A stretch of 7,234 bases of DNA from JBNJEM01 sp051745935 (GTDB lineage: Bacteria > Planctomycetota > Planctomycetia > Pirellulales > Pirellulaceae), in NCBI GenBank assembly GCA_051745935.1, contig JBNJEM010000409.1:1-7234 (forward strand). Reading direction: 5' to 3'. Shown here in pieces: positions 5,456 through 7,234 of this stretch. Made by a program: the position numbers and the translations under genes. The notes beneath the pieces were generated by a model, which searched no databases, was not told the DNA's origin, and was given only the letters and a program-made list of their open reading frames with translations. Each line of letters begins with the position of its first letter. Position 1 is the first letter of the stretch.

Positions 5456-7069
5456 TCAGGATAACAGCTTCCGCAGTTCAGACACGCAATCGTCTACCTT
5501 TATCCGGCGTTGCTCCAGCGAGTCGCGTTCGCGAATGGTAACGGTGTTATCCGTGAGTGTCTGGCCATCCACGGTGATGCAGTACGGGGTCCCCGCTTCG
5601 TCCTGCCGGCGGTACCGGCGGCCAACGGCGCCTTTCTCGTCATAGAAAACGGCGAAATGAGGATTCAGCGCCGTATAGATCTCTTTGGCGATTTCGGGCA
5701 TGCCATCCTTCTTCACCAAGGGGAAAACGGCGGCTTTGATGGGAGCCAACCGCGGATGGAATTTCATGACGGTGCGCTTCTGCAATTTCCCCTTTTCGTC
5801 CGGCGCTTCATCTTCCGTGTAGGCCTCGCACAAGAAGGCCAAGGTGGCCCGGTCGGCCCCCGCCGACGGCTCGATGACATGTGGCACGTACCGCTCGCCA
5901 GATATATCATCGCGGTACGTCAGGTCCTTGCCGCTGCCTCGCCACAACGGTTTTCCATCAGGCCCTTTCTCCAGCTCCAGCGGACACGTGTTGGGATCAA
6001 GCTTTCCTTCCATATGGCTACGGAGATCAAAATCACCCCGGTGCGCAATCCCCTCCAGTTCGCCAAATTCACCCGACGGCAAAAACGGAAACGCGTATTC
6101 GATGTCGGCGGTGCCGGTCGAATAATGGCTCAATTCGTCCGCGTCGTGCTCCCGCAACTGTAGACGCTCACCGGCCAATCCCAACGCGGTGTACCACTGC
6201 AGACGCCGGTCGCGCCAAAACTGGTACCACTCATTGGACTCGCTGGGGTGACAAAAGAACTCAATCTCCATTTGCTCGAACTCGCGCGAGCGGAAGGTGA
6301 AGTTTCGAGGCGTGATTTCGTTTCGGAAACTCTTGCCGATCTGAGCGATTCCAAAGGGGACCCGAACTCGCGTGCTGTCAACCACGTTCTTAAAGTTCAC
6401 GAAGATACCTTGAGCCGTTTCCGGACGCAGGTAGGCGGCGTTTTCCTCGCCTCCCAAGGCGCCCACGAACGTCTTGAACATCAGGTTGAACTCACGCGGT
6501 TCGGTCAAGGTGCCGAGCTGTTTGGCGTCGGGACCCAACACCCGGGACCGATCATCTACCTCCGGCAACGAAACAAAGTCGCCCTCCCATCGCAGCTGGT
6601 CCGCGTCCTTGGCCCGCAACCGGAAGTACTTGAGCGCGCGTTGCCGCACATCCTGTTGTTCCTGGGAGGTCTCGGCAACGGTGGCCACGAAGATCCGTTC
6701 GCCTTTGGCCTCAACCCACCTGCCCCGCACCTGATCATAGCGATATCGCCGCTTGCTCTCGAGACAATCCACCATCTCGTCGTGAAACAAATCATAGTGT
6801 CCGGAACACTTCCAGACCTGGGGGTGCATGATAATCGTGCAGTCCAACCCCGTCATCTCGTAGGGAGACGGGGCCGACGGCAAACGCATGAGCGAGTTGT
6901 GTCCCGTGACCATGTCCCGCCACCAAGTCTCCCGCACGTTGCGCTTCAGTTCGACACCGAGCGGACCGTAATCCCAGAAGCCGTTCAGACCACCATAGAT
7001 TTCGCTCGACTGGAACAAGAAACCTCGTCGACGACACAGTGAAACCAGCTTGTCCATATCCATGTTCAT
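5456..7069 (-). CDS. glyQS: Glycine--tRNA ligase, single-chain class II type
   Basis: The product is 537 residues and complete. It charges tRNA-Gly with glycine using ATP in the cytoplasm. It belongs to the dimeric class II GlyRS type found in Thermus and eukaryotes rather than the alpha2beta2 bacterial type. Visible signatures are GGLNGFWDYGPLGVELKRN (26-44), HPQVWKCSGHYDLFHDEMVDC (82-102), LRPETAQGIF (214-223), motif 2 FRNEITPRNFTFRSREFEQ (248-266) and motif 3 EPSAGADRATLAFL (400-413). The anticodon-binding domain begins near LAPIKAAVFPLVKKDG (441-456) and runs to the end. The length is close to the family norm (Thermus about 506), with a somewhat longer segment around 115-190. After DC (101-102) the second Cys seen in some relatives is Ser105. 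The start at 7069 has only a weak GGA (7078-7076) upstream; in-frame ATGs at 7063 and 7057 are alternatives. There is no sign of a T-box leader upstream. Confidence 0.97.
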   Translation of the reverse strand: MNMDMDKLVSLCRRRGFLFQSSEIYGGLNGFWDYGPLGVELKRNVRETWWRDMVTGHNSLMRLPSAPSPYEMTGLDCTIIMHPQVWKCSGHYDLFHDEMVDCLESKRRYRYDQVRGRWVEAKGERIFVATVAETSQEQQDVRQRALKYFRLRAKDADQLRWEGDFVSLPEVDDRSRVLGPDAKQLGTLTEPREFNLMFKTFVGALGGEENAAYLRPETAQGIFVNFKNVVDSTRVRVPFGIAQIGKSFRNEITPRNFTFRSREFEQMEIEFFCHPSESNEWYQFWRDRRLQWYTALGLAGERLQLREHDADELSHYSTGTADIEYAFPFLPSGEFGELEGIAHRGDFDLRSHMEGKLDPNTCPLELEKGPDGKPLWRGSGKDLTYRDDISGERYVPHVIEPSAGADRATLAFLCEAYTEDEAPDEKGKLQKRTVMKFHPRLAPIKAAVFPLVKKDGMPEIAKEIYTALNPHFAVFYDEKGAVGRRYRRQDEAGTPYCITVDGQTLTDNTVTIRERDSLEQRRIKVDDCVSELRKLLS

Positions 7070-7101
7070 TATTCATCCGAAATCAAAGGACGATTTCATT
7101 T

Positions 7102-7195
7102 TAGCGGCGCGCGTGAACCACCACGGGACAAGCCCGTGGCATCCATGCGGGCCTTGCGTCTCCAGGCCGTGTAGCGGCACCCGTGAACGGCTACC
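7102..7195. repeat. REP-like intergenic element, copies 2 and 3, with hairpin
   Basis: Two cores of the pattern TAGCGGCRCSCGTGAAC begin at 7102 and 7172, exactly 70 bases apart and in the same orientation. Between them CCACGGG (7121-7127) and CCCGTGG (7133-7139) form a perfect 7-bp stem around ACAAG. The third core is an imperfect palindrome (GTAGC 7171-7175, GCTAC 7190-7194). The element sits just upstream of glyQS and matches copy 1 at 3571-3619. On the minus strand TAAAAT (7103-7098) is a -10-like box between the element and glyQS, but no good -35 accompanies it. Confidence 0.7.
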
Positions 7196-7234
7196 GCACG
7201 GCAAACGCCGCACCCCATTTCCGTTTTCCGTTTC

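Noticed and set aside
6248..7042. 264-residue plus-strand frame inside glyQS
   Set aside because: It is opposite the motif-bearing GlyRS reading frame and has no recognisable domain.
7070..7234. T-box or other amino-acid riboswitch upstream of glyQS
   Set aside because: No T-box core sequence, specifier stem or terminator/antiterminator pair is visible; the region is filled by REP-like cores and one short hairpin.

Overview
The window is GC-rich, with short intergenic structured repeats and gene families that point to a planctomycete, probably of the Pirellulales type. That placement is inferred from the style of the proteins (zinc-ribbon/two-helix membrane protein, large anchored multiheme cytochrome, NrnA-like DHH protein), not from a marker gene.

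Layout. Positions 1-426 (+) are the C-terminal end of a DHH/DHHA1 phosphoesterase of the NrnA oligoribonuclease type. About 800 bases without a convincing gene follow; they contain three tandem copies of an exact 100-base unit (703-1002) and then an AT-rich promoter-like stretch. Positions 1236-3401 (+) encode a secreted seven-heme (7x CXXCH) cytochrome c with a C-terminal membrane anchor. A second, strongly structured intergenic stretch (3402-3822) holds a weak terminator candidate, three consecutive hairpins, a degenerate direct repeat and a REP-like core. Positions 3823-4434 (+) encode a small b-type cytochrome membrane protein. Positions 4663-5415 (+) encode an uncharacterised zinc-ribbon membrane protein. 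Positions 5456-7069 (-) encode a complete single-chain class II glycyl-tRNA synthetase, convergent with the preceding gene. The right end (7070-7234) is its upstream region and carries two further copies of the REP-like core plus a perfect 7-bp hairpin.

How the genes fit together. The heptaheme cytochrome and the b-type cytochrome look like one respiratory module: a membrane diheme-type cytochrome b that exchanges electrons with the quinone pool, next to a multiheme protein on the outer face of the membrane. No Rieske, molybdopterin or iron-sulfur subunit lies in the window, so the terminal donor or acceptor cannot be named. The DHH protein and GlyRS are housekeeping genes.

The observations most worth a second look are this b/c cytochrome pair with its large heme-free insert, the 100-base tandem array that is stop-free in all three antisense frames, and the compact three-hairpin element between the two cytochrome genes.
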